Below, piece by piece: positions 8,643-15,709 of a stretch of DNA of 64,000 nt. The notes beneath the pieces are model-generated. The model saw only the letters and a program-made list of their open reading frames with translations. It searched no databases and was not told where the DNA came from. Every line of letters begins with the position of its first letter. Position 1 is the stretch's first letter. This DNA comes from Pseudonocardia thermophila (GTDB taxonomy: Bacteria > Actinomycetota > Actinomycetes > Mycobacteriales > Pseudonocardiaceae), in the NCBI RefSeq assembly GCF_900142365.1, contig NZ_FRAP01000017.1:1-64000 (forward strand), read 5' to 3'. The position numbers and the translations under genes were made by a program.

Positions 8643-9878
8643 TCACCCCGCCACAGCGAGCGACGCCCACAGCGCCATCGTCGAGGCGACCAGCGCGGCG
8701 GGCACGGTGGCCAGGCCGAGCGTGCTGAACTCGCGCAGGTCGACGCGCACGCCGTGGCGGCCGAGGACGGACCGCCACAGCAGCGTCGCGAGCGAGCCGA
8801 CGTAGGTGAGGTTGGGGCCGATGTTGACCCCGAGCAGCACCGCCAGCACCAGCCCGGGCTGCGGCGCCGGGCCGAGCGCGGTGAGCAGCACCAGCGTCGC
8901 CGGCAGGTTGTTGACCACGTTCGCCAGCACCGCGGCGATCCCGGCGACGGCGAGCAGCCCGGTCAGTGTGGCGGTCTCGGGCAGCAGGGCCTGCAGCGCG
9001 CCGGTGAGCCCTTGTTCACCCACCGCGGCTACCACCACGCCGAGCGCCAGCACGAACAGGCAGAACAACGGGTCCGCGGCCCGCACGATCCCGGCCGGGG
9101 TGATCTCGCGGCGGGCCAGCGCCCGCACCGCCAGCACGGCCGCTCCGGCGGCGGCCATCCACGCCGGTTCGATGCCGGCGTACGACGACAGCCCGAACCC
9201 GGCCAGCGTCGCCGTCAGCACCGCCAGTGCGAACCGGGGCGCGGGCGGCACGTCCTCCGGTACCGGTGCCGGCCGGTGACCCAGGTCCTCACGGAACCAC
9301 AGGCGCAGCACCGCGTACTCGACCGCGATCGCGGCCAGCCACGGCGCTGTCATCACGGCGGTGAAGCCGGCGAACGACAGCCCGCACGCCGCGAAGGCCA
9401 GCAGGTTCGTCAGGTTCGACACGGGCAGCAGCGTCGACGCCGAGTTCGACAGGTGCCCGCACGCGTACACGTGCGGCCTGGCGGGCAGCTGCAGCCGTGC
9501 CGCCGTGGCGAGCACGACGGGGGTGAGCAGCACGACGGTCGCGTCCAGGCTGAGGACGGCGGTGGTGCCCGCCGCGGCCGCGGTGACGAGCCCGAGCAGC
9601 CCGGTGGGCCGGTGCGTCGCCCCGGCCAGCCGGGCCCCGAGCCACGTGAACACGCCTTCGGCCGCGGCGAGCTGGCCGAGCAGGAGGATCGCCGCCAGGA
9701 ACCCGACGGTGGGCGCGAGCTCGGCGATCTCCGACCCGGCCCGGTCGGGGCCGACCAGCCCCGCGCCGACGGCGAGCAGCGCCGCTGGAACCGCGATCAC
9801 GGCCTCGGGGAGTCCGTGGGGCCGCACCACCGCTGCCGCGAGCACCGCCGCCAGCAGCGCCAGCGCCGCGACGAGCAT
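8643..9878 (-). CDS. ArsB/SLC13-like anion permease
   Basis: A 411-residue polytopic membrane protein of the ion-transporter superfamily (ArsB/NhaD/SLC13-like), about 11-12 hydrophobic segments in two inverted halves. Family hallmarks are the SLDATVVLLTPVVLATA segment near residues 105-120, LSNSASTLLPVSNLTNLLA near 140-158, and LANVVNNLPATLVLLTALG with GVNIGPNLTYVGSLATLLW in the second half, matching the Asn-rich re-entrant loops. It would move an oxyanion such as arsenite or a dicarboxylate. It is translationally coupled to the upstream TauE/SafE gene. No arsR or arsC gene is adjacent, so arsenite is only one possibility. Confidence 0.75.
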   Translation of the reverse strand: MLVAALALLAAVLAAAVVRPHGLPEAVIAVPAALLAVGAGLVGPDRAGSEIAELAPTVGFLAAILLLGQLAAAEGVFTWLGARLAGATHRPTGLLGLVTAAAAGTTAVLSLDATVVLLTPVVLATAARLQLPARPHVYACGHLSNSASTLLPVSNLTNLLAFAACGLSFAGFTAVMTAPWLAAIAVEYAVLRLWFREDLGHRPAPVPEDVPPAPRFALAVLTATLAGFGLSSYAGIEPAWMAAAGAAVLAVRALARREITPAGIVRAADPLFCLFVLALGVVVAAVGEQGLTGALQALLPETATLTGLLAVAGIAAVLANVVNNLPATLVLLTALGPAPQPGLVLAVLLGVNIGPNLTYVGSLATLLWRSVLGRHGVRVDLREFSTLGLATVPAALVASTMALWASLAVAG

Positions 9879-10645
9879 CACCTGATCATCAAGTACACGC
9901 CGACGGCGATGCCGAGCAGCACCACCGCCCAGCGCAGGACGTTGTCGGGGAGCTTGCGGGCCACGCGCGCCCCGACGTATCCGCCCAGCAGCGTCATCGG
10001 GGCGAGGACCAGCACCGCCCACCACACGACCGGCGCGCCGATCGCGAAGATCACCACCGTGACCGTCGCGACGATGAACGACAGCACGCCCTTGGCCGCG
10101 TTGAGCCGCACGATCCGGTCGTGGGTGCAGAGGGCGAGCGTCGCGATGAGGATCACGCCGAGCGCCCCGCCGAAGTAGCCGCCGTACACCCCGGCCAGGA
10201 ACATCGCGGGCAGCAGGACGCCCATCCGGTCGGGCGCGTCGGGGGCGCTGTCGCCTCCGCCGGTCCACTTCTTGATCTGTGGCTGCAGGGCCAGCAGCGC
10301 GCTGGCCAGCAGCACCAGCACCGGCACGACGGCGTCGAAGACCGCGTCGGGCAGGGCGAGCAGCAGGAAGCACCCGACGATCGAGCCGATGGTGGCGACG
10401 ATGCCGGTGGATACCAGCCGGCGACCTTGGCCGGGCAGGTCCTGCCGGTTGCCCAGCACGACGCCCGCGTACCCCGGCCACTGCGCGATCGAGTTGGTGA
10501 CGTTCGCCGTCAGCGGGTTGAAGCCGACCGCGAGCAGCGCCGGGAAGACGATCAGCGACCCGCCGCCCGCGACGGCGTTGACCGAGCCGGAGACGAATCC
10601 CGCGACCACGAGGAACAGCAGTGAACCGAGGGACACGTCGAGCAC
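9878..10645 (-). CDS. TauE/SafE-family sulfite/anion exporter
   Basis: A 255-residue membrane protein with about eight hydrophobic segments in two repeats. The repeat signatures are VSGSVNAVAGGGSLIVFPALL near residue 17 and LAGVYGGYFGGALGVIL near 147, both typical of the TauE/SafE (DUF81) family that exports sulfite, sulfoacetate or other organic anions. It starts at GTG and is the first gene of a two-gene unit; its stop overlaps the ATG of the ArsB-like permease. The substrate is unknown, and a sulfur-anion role would fit both genes as well as an arsenic one. Confidence 0.8.
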   Translation of the reverse strand: MLDVSLGSLLFLVVAGFVSGSVNAVAGGGSLIVFPALLAVGFNPLTANVTNSIAQWPGYAGVVLGNRQDLPGQGRRLVSTGIVATIGSIVGCFLLLALPDAVFDAVVPVLVLLASALLALQPQIKKWTGGGDSAPDAPDRMGVLLPAMFLAGVYGGYFGGALGVILIATLALCTHDRIVRLNAAKGVLSFIVATVTVVIFAIGAPVVWWAVLVLAPMTLLGGYVGARVARKLPDNVLRWAVVLLGIAVGVYLMIR

Positions 10646-10683
10646 GGACGAACGCTAGCGAATGATCGACGACTACCGTCGGG

Positions 10684-10854
10684 ATGGTGACGACCTCCAC
10701 TCCTACCGGCGGCCCGGAGCCGGACGAGGGCGGCGACGCGGTCTGCTGGCTCAACCGCCTCTGCCCCGAGTGCGGTGCCATGCCCAACCGGGGCGAGGAG
10801 ACCTGCTGGCGCTGCGGCGCCCCCGTCCCCGACGCTCCGCCGGAGGAGAGCTAG
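10684..10854 (+). CDS. 56-residue zinc-ribbon micro-protein upstream of rnpB
   Basis: A short frame starting with ATG at 10684 (or GTG at the next codon) encodes 56 residues. Four cysteines are arranged as CPECG and CWRCG with 13 residues between the pairs, a rubredoxin/zinc-ribbon knuckle; another cysteine lies just before. The tails are acidic and proline-rich. It sits 38 bases from the divergent TauE start, ends 10 bases before RNase P RNA, and may be leaderless since I see no ribosome-binding site. The two-knuckle pattern and the GC-biased third positions argue for a real gene. Function unknown; nucleic-acid binding is only a guess from the fold. Confidence 0.6.
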   Translation: MVTTSTPTGGPEPDEGGDAVCWLNRLCPECGAMPNRGEETCWRCGAPVPDAPPEES

Positions 10855-10864
10855 GGTGGAGGTA

Positions 10865-11265
10865 CGGGCGAGTTGGCCGGGCGGCCGCGGCGACGAGCGA
10901 TCGTCGTCGAGGAAAGTCCGGACTCCACAGGGCAGGGTGGTTGCTAACGGCAACCCGGAGTGATCCGCGGGACAGTGCCACAGAGAACAGACCGCCTCGC
11001 ACCCACGTGCGGGGTAAGGGTGAAACGGTGGTGTAAGAGACCACCAGCACCCCGGGTGACCGGGGTGGCTCGGTAAACCCCACCCGGAGCAAGACCAAGA
11101 GGCGCCACCCCGGTGGCGCTGCGCAGGCGCTTGAGGGCGGCCCGTCCGAGCCTGCGGGTAGGTCGCTAGAGCCCATCGGTGACGGTGGGCCCAGATGGAT
11201 GGTCGCCGATCGGTGTCCCCGTAAGGGGCCCGTGAACAGAATCCGGCTTACAGGCCAGCTCGCCC
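10865..11265 (+). ncRNA. rnpB: RNase P RNA (type A, actinobacterial)
   Basis: The catalytic RNA that matures tRNA 5' ends. Conserved elements appear in order: GAGGAAAGTCCGGACTCCAC near 10909 (CR I), GACAGTGCCACAGAGAACAG near 10971 (CR II), GGGTGAAACGGTG near 11017 (CR III), AGATGGATGGTCGCC near 11191 (CR IV), and ACAGAATCCGGCTTAC near 11236 (CR V). The ends are set by helix P1: 10865-10878 pairs with 11252-11265 over 14 bp with one G-U pair. Length about 401 nt. Its promoter must lie within or before the preceding zinc-ribbon gene. Confidence 0.97.
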
Positions 11266-11641
11266 GGTCCACGCTTCGATCTGCCGCGACTCCGCACTCC
11301 CGGATCCGGTCCGACGTCGGCGATGGAGTGAACGCCGCTCACCGCGGGTGACGGGGTCGGCGGGCTGAGCGTCACGGGCGTGCTGGTCTCCGGCCGCGAC
11401 CTGTGAGGCATCGCCGCAGGACGATGAGCAGCCTCGACCGGTCCTCGGGGCCATGACCCGCGACTCGTGAGCGCTCAGCCCAGAGCCGTTGCCGCGCGCC
11501 GCCCTCGCGCCGACGACTCGGCCAGGACCGGGCACGGGCTCGGCCCTGGACACCGCTCAGGACGCGCGGTGGGACGTCGCAGAGACGTGGGCCGGGCTCG
11601 GCGGAACTCGCCGTGGACCTGGGCGCCGACACCATCGCTCC
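11266..11641. other. Non-coding stretch between rnpB and the POT operon
   Basis: I see no gene here. Short open frames on both strands have no ribosome-binding site and no recognisable protein pattern. Nothing resembles a tRNA. Confidence 0.5.
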
Positions 11642-11670
11642 GGTGCACTGCCGCTCCGGAGCAGTGCACC
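11642..11670 (-). terminator. Hairpin ending the POT/aldolase/amidohydrolase operon
   Basis: Ten-base perfect arms (GGTGCACTGC, 11642-11651; 11661-11670) with a 9-base loop directly adjoin the POT stop codon. The loop holds a further CTCC/GGAG complement. Read on the minus strand it ends the three-gene operon. Confidence 0.65.
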
Positions 11671-13157
11671 TAGCCCGCCGCGGCGGCCGACGGAACCGAC
11701 GCCACGATCCGGGTCCGCCGCTTCACCCAGGGGATCACTGCTGCGAAGAGCAGTGCGGCCGCGAGCGCGGTCGCACCCGTGATCATGAAGTAGATCGCCT
11801 CCGTCCGGGGGGTGTACAGCCCGGCGAGTGCGCCCGCCGCCGAGGAGCCTGCAGCGGTGGAGAGGAACCAGAGGGCGACCATCTGGGTACGGAACGCCTG
11901 GGGTGCCAGCTGCGTCGACAGCGAGAGCTGGATCGGCGACACGAACAGCTCTGCGATGGTGAAGACCAGCAGGATCCCGGTGAGCGCGAGTGGCGGGTTC
12001 ACCGGTCCGGAGGTCGCCGTCATCGGCAGGAAGAGCAGGAAAGCGAGTCCGATCAGGATGGTTCCGATGAGGAACTTCACCGTGCTGGACGGCTCTCGGG
12101 GCCCCAGCTTCGCCAGGACCGTGACGAGCACCGGCGTGCACAGGATGACGAACACCGGCACCGCGGAGTTGAAGAACTCGGGAGGCATGCTCCAGCCCAG
12201 GATGTCCAGGTCGACGCGCTGCGCGGCGTAGACCTGGACCACGGTGAACTGCTGCTGGTAGAGCGACCAGAAGACGCAGTTCAGGAGGAAGACGGGGATC
12301 AGGCCGTAGACGCGGCGCCGTTCGTCCGGTGACACCTTCCGGCTGCGCAGCATGACGGCGAAGTAGTAGACGATGAGGACGGCGAGCACGATCGTCACGG
12401 TGACCGCGAGGTTGTCCGCCGTCAGGAATCCGGCGGCGACGACGACGGCGAGCAGGACGGCGATTACCCCGGCGAGGACGCACGCTCGACGTGCTTCGGC
12501 GCGCGGAAGCGGATCGGGAACGTGCTGTCCCCGCGGGGGAACCTTCTTGCGGCCGGCCGCGTAGATCGACAGGCCGATCGCCATCCCGATCGCTGCGAGC
12601 CCGAACGCGTAGTGGAAACCGAGCTCCGAGCGCGTCAGCCCGGTCAGAATCGGGCCGCCGAGGGCGCCGATGTTCAACCCCATGTAGAAGACCATGAAGC
12701 CGCGGTCGCGGCGGCGGTCGCGGGCGTCGTACAGCGAGCCCACGAGGGAGGTCACGTTCCCGACCTGGCCACCGCTGCCGATGACGAGGAGGCACAGCCC
12801 GACGAGCACGCCGGGCAGTCCGGGGATCACGGCCAGGCAGGCGTGTCCGGCCATGATCGTGATGGCGCTGTAGAACAGGGTGCGTTCGGAGCCGAGCAAC
12901 CGGTCGGCCACCCAGCCACCGAGCACGGTCGCGAGGTAGACGAGGCCCCCGTAGGCGCCGACGACGGACGTGGCGGCGGCGGTGGACAGTCCGAGCCCGC
13001 CCTGCGCGACCGGGAAGAACAGGTAGTACAGCAGGACGACCTGCATCCCGTAGAAGGAGAACCTCTCCCACAGGCCGAGTGCGGTGAGTGTGCCCAATCC
13101 TGTGGGCTGCCCGAGGAATCCGGCTCCCGCTCGGCAGGACTTTTCTTCTGTCGTCAT
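11670..13157 (-). CDS. POT-family proton-coupled oligopeptide/drug transporter (DtpA-like)
   Basis: A 495-residue MFS protein with 12 or more hydrophobic segments. The POT signature is present at the N-terminus: GLWERFSFYGMQVVLLYYL near residues 28-46, containing the ExxERFxYYG proton-coupling motif, and the second signature FMVFYMGLNIGALGGPIL near 145-162. POT proteins import di- and tripeptides and peptide-like drugs with protons. It is the last gene of a minus-strand unit with the M20 amidohydrolase and the aldolase, 47 bases downstream of the latter. The E. coli POT protein YdgR has been reported to take up chloramphenicol, relevant to the proposed role of this island. An N-acyl amino-acid substrate is the simpler alternative. 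Confidence 0.85.
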   Translation of the reverse strand: MTTEEKSCRAGAGFLGQPTGLGTLTALGLWERFSFYGMQVVLLYYLFFPVAQGGLGLSTAAATSVVGAYGGLVYLATVLGGWVADRLLGSERTLFYSAITIMAGHACLAVIPGLPGVLVGLCLLVIGSGGQVGNVTSLVGSLYDARDRRRDRGFMVFYMGLNIGALGGPILTGLTRSELGFHYAFGLAAIGMAIGLSIYAAGRKKVPPRGQHVPDPLPRAEARRACVLAGVIAVLLAVVVAAGFLTADNLAVTVTIVLAVLIVYYFAVMLRSRKVSPDERRRVYGLIPVFLLNCVFWSLYQQQFTVVQVYAAQRVDLDILGWSMPPEFFNSAVPVFVILCTPVLVTVLAKLGPREPSSTVKFLIGTILIGLAFLLFLPMTATSGPVNPPLALTGILLVFTIAELFVSPIQLSLSTQLAPQAFRTQMVALWFLSTAAGSSAAGALAGLYTPRTEAIYFMITGATALAAALLFAAVIPWVKRRTRIVASVPSAAAAG

Positions 13158-13204
13158 TGACCTTGCTCTCCCTTGGTACGAGATCGCGCAACCGGTAGGA
13201 GCCC

Positions 13205-14257
13205 TCAGGCGGAGAGGCGTCGCGCTGCGGCGACGAGTGCATCGATGTCCGCGCGATCGGTGTCGTACGAGCAGACGAGCCTCATCAGGTCCGCACGCGG
13301 ATCCCAGGCGTAGAACCCGAACTCCTGGGAAAGCGGACGGGCGATTCGAGGTGTCATCCGTGCGAAGACGGCGTTGGCCTCGACCGGGTAGGCGATCTCG
13401 ATCCCCGGTACGTCGGCCAGTTCACCGGCGAGTTCCCTGGCCGCAGCGTTGGCGGCGGTGGCGTTGCGCAGCCACAGGTCGCCTTCGAGGAGTGCGATGA
13501 ACTGCGCGGCGATGAAGCGCATCTTCGACGCCAGTTGCATCGCCTGCTTGCGCGCGTAGCGGAACACCTCCGAAGCGGCGCGGCCGGCCGAGGTGGGGGC
13601 GAACACGACCGCGTCGCCGAACACGAGTCCGTTCTTGGTGCCGCCGAGCGTGACGATGTCGACTCCGGCGGCTGTGCTGACCTCGGCGAGGGAGCACCCC
13701 GCCGACGCAGCTGCGTTCGCCAGGCGGGCCCCGTCCATGTGCACGGCCATGCCGCGGGAGTGCGCCCACCGGCACAGGTCGGCCACGTGGTCCGGGCGGT
13801 AGATCGTGCCGAGTTCGGACGAGTTGGTCAGCGACAGCACGGCCGGCACGACCTGGTGCTCGCCTCGGTCGCCCGGCGGGAGCTCACGATCCACGGTCTC
13901 TCGGGTGAGCAGGCCGTGGTGCGCCGTGACGGGGAGGACGGTGCTCCCCGTGAACCGGACGGGTGCTCCGCACTCGTCGGTGTGCAGGTGAGCGTCGGTG
14001 GAGCAGACGACGGCTTGGTGCGGTCGCAACGCGGAGGCGAGGGCGGTGACGTTCGCCCCGGTCCCGTTGAACAGCAGGTAGCCGCGGGTCCCTGGACCGA
14101 AGTGCTCCTCGAGGAGCGCCTCGGCTCGCGCGGTCCAGCTGTCAGCGCCGTAGGCCGGGGCGTGGCCGTGGTTGGCCTCGGCGATCGCCGCGATCACGTC
14201 GGGATGGGCGCCGGAGGAGTTGTCGCTGGCGAACGTGCGCCGGGAGGGCGTGGTCAT
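13205..14257 (-). CDS. Threonine-aldolase-family PLP enzyme (beta-hydroxy-alpha-amino-acid aldolase)
   Basis: A 350-residue fold-type I PLP enzyme of the beta-eliminating lyase/low-specificity threonine aldolase family. The N-terminus FASDNSSGAHPDVIAAI and YGADSWTARAEALLEEHFG is typical. The PLP aspartate is in HMDGARLANAA near residue 178, and the Schiff-base lysine in TLGGTKNGLVFGDAV near 208. Such enzymes split beta-hydroxy-alpha-amino acids into glycine and an aldehyde, and many accept phenylserines. It is second in an operon, overlapping the M20 amidohydrolase (ATGA), which could release its amino-acid substrate. Stereospecificity cannot be read. Proposed role here: cleavage of p-nitrophenylserine. 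Confidence 0.85.
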   Translation of the reverse strand: MTTPSRRTFASDNSSGAHPDVIAAIAEANHGHAPAYGADSWTARAEALLEEHFGPGTRGYLLFNGTGANVTALASALRPHQAVVCSTDAHLHTDECGAPVRFTGSTVLPVTAHHGLLTRETVDRELPPGDRGEHQVVPAVLSLTNSSELGTIYRPDHVADLCRWAHSRGMAVHMDGARLANAAASAGCSLAEVSTAAGVDIVTLGGTKNGLVFGDAVVFAPTSAGRAASEVFRYARKQAMQLASKMRFIAAQFIALLEGDLWLRNATAANAAARELAGELADVPGIEIAYPVEANAVFARMTPRIARPLSQEFGFYAWDPRADLMRLVCSYDTDRADIDALVAAARRLSA

Positions 14258-15513
14258 CGCCGGTGGCCGAGCCAGGCGGTCGCCGCTGCGACCAGCGCCC
14301 GGATACCGGTACCGATGGTCGGCTGGATCACCGGCGCGAAGAGAGGGGAGTGGTTGGACGGAATCAGCTCGTCCAGCCGGCCGGCCGCCTCAGCCGCCGC
14401 GTACTCGGCGGGATCGACGCAGCCCAGCGCCCAGAAGACAGAAGGTGCCCCGGCCGCGTCCCCGAACTCGCCGAAGTCCTCACTGCCCATCATGGGTGGG
14501 ACCTCACGCACCGATTCAGGGCCGAGCTCGGCGCGCAGCGCCGCCATCGCGATCTCGGTCGCCGCGGGATCGTTGATCGTGGGGGTGAACCGGAACAGCT
14601 CGACGAACTCCGGTGGTTTCGGCGAGCCCGACGCGGCGCACTCGGCTTCGACCACTCTGCGCACCGAGGCGAGCACGCGCGCGCTGACCTCCCGGTCGTA
14701 GGTGCGAACGCTCAGCTTGAGGTCGGCGTGATCGGCGATGATGTTGGGCGCGGTGCCGGCGTGGAGCGCCCCGACGGTGAGCACTGCCTGCTCGTTGGCC
14801 GCCACCTCGCGCGCGACGATCGTCTGCAGCCGCATGACCACCGCCGAGGCGAGCACGACGGGATCGACCCCGGACTCGGGCCGGGAGCCGTGCGCGCCGC
14901 GCCCGAACAGCCGGATGTCGTACCCGTCGGACGCAGCCAGGAACGGGCCGGTCCGGTAGCCGATGGTGCCCGCCGGGTAGGGGAAGACGTGCTGGCCCAG
15001 CACCACGCTCGGCAGGCCGGTGAGGTCGAGCAGGTTGTCGTCGAGCATGCGTCTGGCCCCGCCGCGGCCCTCCTCGGCCGGCTGGAAGACCGCCACCACC
15101 GTTCCCGACCACGACCGGCGGGACCCGGCCAGCAGGTTCGCCGCGCCGAGCAAGCAGCTGACGTGCACGTCGTGGCCGCAGGCGTGCATCACCGGCACGA
15201 TCTCGCCCGACTCGGTCGTCGCGGTCACGGTGCTCGCGTAGGCGAGGCCCGTCTTCTCCGCCACGGGCAGCGCGTCCATGTCGGCGCGCAGCATGACGCG
15301 CGGCCCGTCCCCGTTCCGCAGCACACCGACCACACCGGTCCCTCCGACCCCTTCGGTCACCGTGTAGCCGTCGCCGCGGAGTCGGGCGGCGACGATCGCG
15401 GCGGTTCGGTGCTCCGCGTAGGCGAGCTCCGGGTTCGCGTGGAGGTCGCGGTAGAGGTCCTCGATGCTCGGCATGATCGCCGTGAGGCCGCGCAGTCCGT
15501 CTTCCACGGGCAT
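14254..15513 (-). CDS. M20-family amidohydrolase (N-acyl amino-acid hydrolase)
   Basis: A 419-residue di-metal aminoacylase/hippurate-hydrolase-type peptidase (M20D). Metal ligands are visible in HACGHDVH near residue 110, the AEEGRGGARRML segment with the catalytic glutamate near 147, the HVFPYPAG histidine near 174, and the C-terminal NHSPLFAP near 385. The dimerisation domain lies around residues 190-300. It removes acyl groups from N-acyl amino acids. AGGAG lies 5 bases before its ATG, and it is the first gene of the operon with aldolase and POT transporter. A PcaR-like operator box sits 16 bases upstream. Proposed role: hydrolysis of an N-dichloroacetyl amino acid. Confidence 0.88.
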   Translation of the reverse strand: MPVEDGLRGLTAIMPSIEDLYRDLHANPELAYAEHRTAAIVAARLRGDGYTVTEGVGGTGVVGVLRNGDGPRVMLRADMDALPVAEKTGLAYASTVTATTESGEIVPVMHACGHDVHVSCLLGAANLLAGSRRSWSGTVVAVFQPAEEGRGGARRMLDDNLLDLTGLPSVVLGQHVFPYPAGTIGYRTGPFLAASDGYDIRLFGRGAHGSRPESGVDPVVLASAVVMRLQTIVAREVAANEQAVLTVGALHAGTAPNIIADHADLKLSVRTYDREVSARVLASVRRVVEAECAASGSPKPPEFVELFRFTPTINDPAATEIAMAALRAELGPESVREVPPMMGSEDFGEFGDAAGAPSVFWALGCVDPAEYAAAEAAGRLDELIPSNHSPLFAPVIQPTIGTGIRALVAAATAWLGHRR

Positions 15514-15528
15514 TCGCGCTCCTGAGAA

Positions 15529-15543
15529 GTTCGATTATCGCAC
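15529..15543 (-). promoter_or_regulatory. IclR/PcaR-like operator box, amidohydrolase side
   Basis: GTTCGATTATCGCAC, 16 bases before the amidohydrolase start. The same 15 bases occur, inverted, at 15679-15693. It differs at one central base from the 15-bp site I know for the IclR-family regulator PcaR of Pseudomonas. It runs into a second small dyad, CGCAC-N4-GTGCG, at 15539-15552. Confidence 0.7.
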
Positions 15544-15678
15544 GACTGTGCGTTAGTTGGCGAGGATGGCACAACTCCCCGCGCGGTGCAACGGGTCGAT
15601 GGCGCCCGCCGTGGGCATCTTTCGCGGTTGCGCCCGGGGGAGGAGTGGGCGTACGGTGCGCTCGATCGCCGCACAAGA

Positions 15679-15693
15679 GTGCGATAATCGAAC
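15679..15693 (+). promoter_or_regulatory. IclR/PcaR-like operator box, GMC oxidoreductase side
   Basis: GTGCGATAATCGAAC, the exact reverse complement of the box at 15529-15543, placed 17 bases before the GTG of the GMC gene. It overlaps a CGCAC-N4-GTGCG dyad at 15670-15683, mirroring the other side. The symmetric arrangement implies one regulator controlling both divergent operons. Confidence 0.7.
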
Positions 15694-15709
15694 GAACCGA
15701 GGATGTGAT

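Noticed and set aside
8643..10645. Arsenic resistance operon
   Set aside because: One permease resembles ArsB, but no arsR, arsC or other ars gene is adjacent, and the TauE/SafE partner suggests other anions.
11266..11641. tRNA or second small RNA after rnpB
   Set aside because: No cloverleaf or T-loop signature was found; GC-rich dyads there are short.
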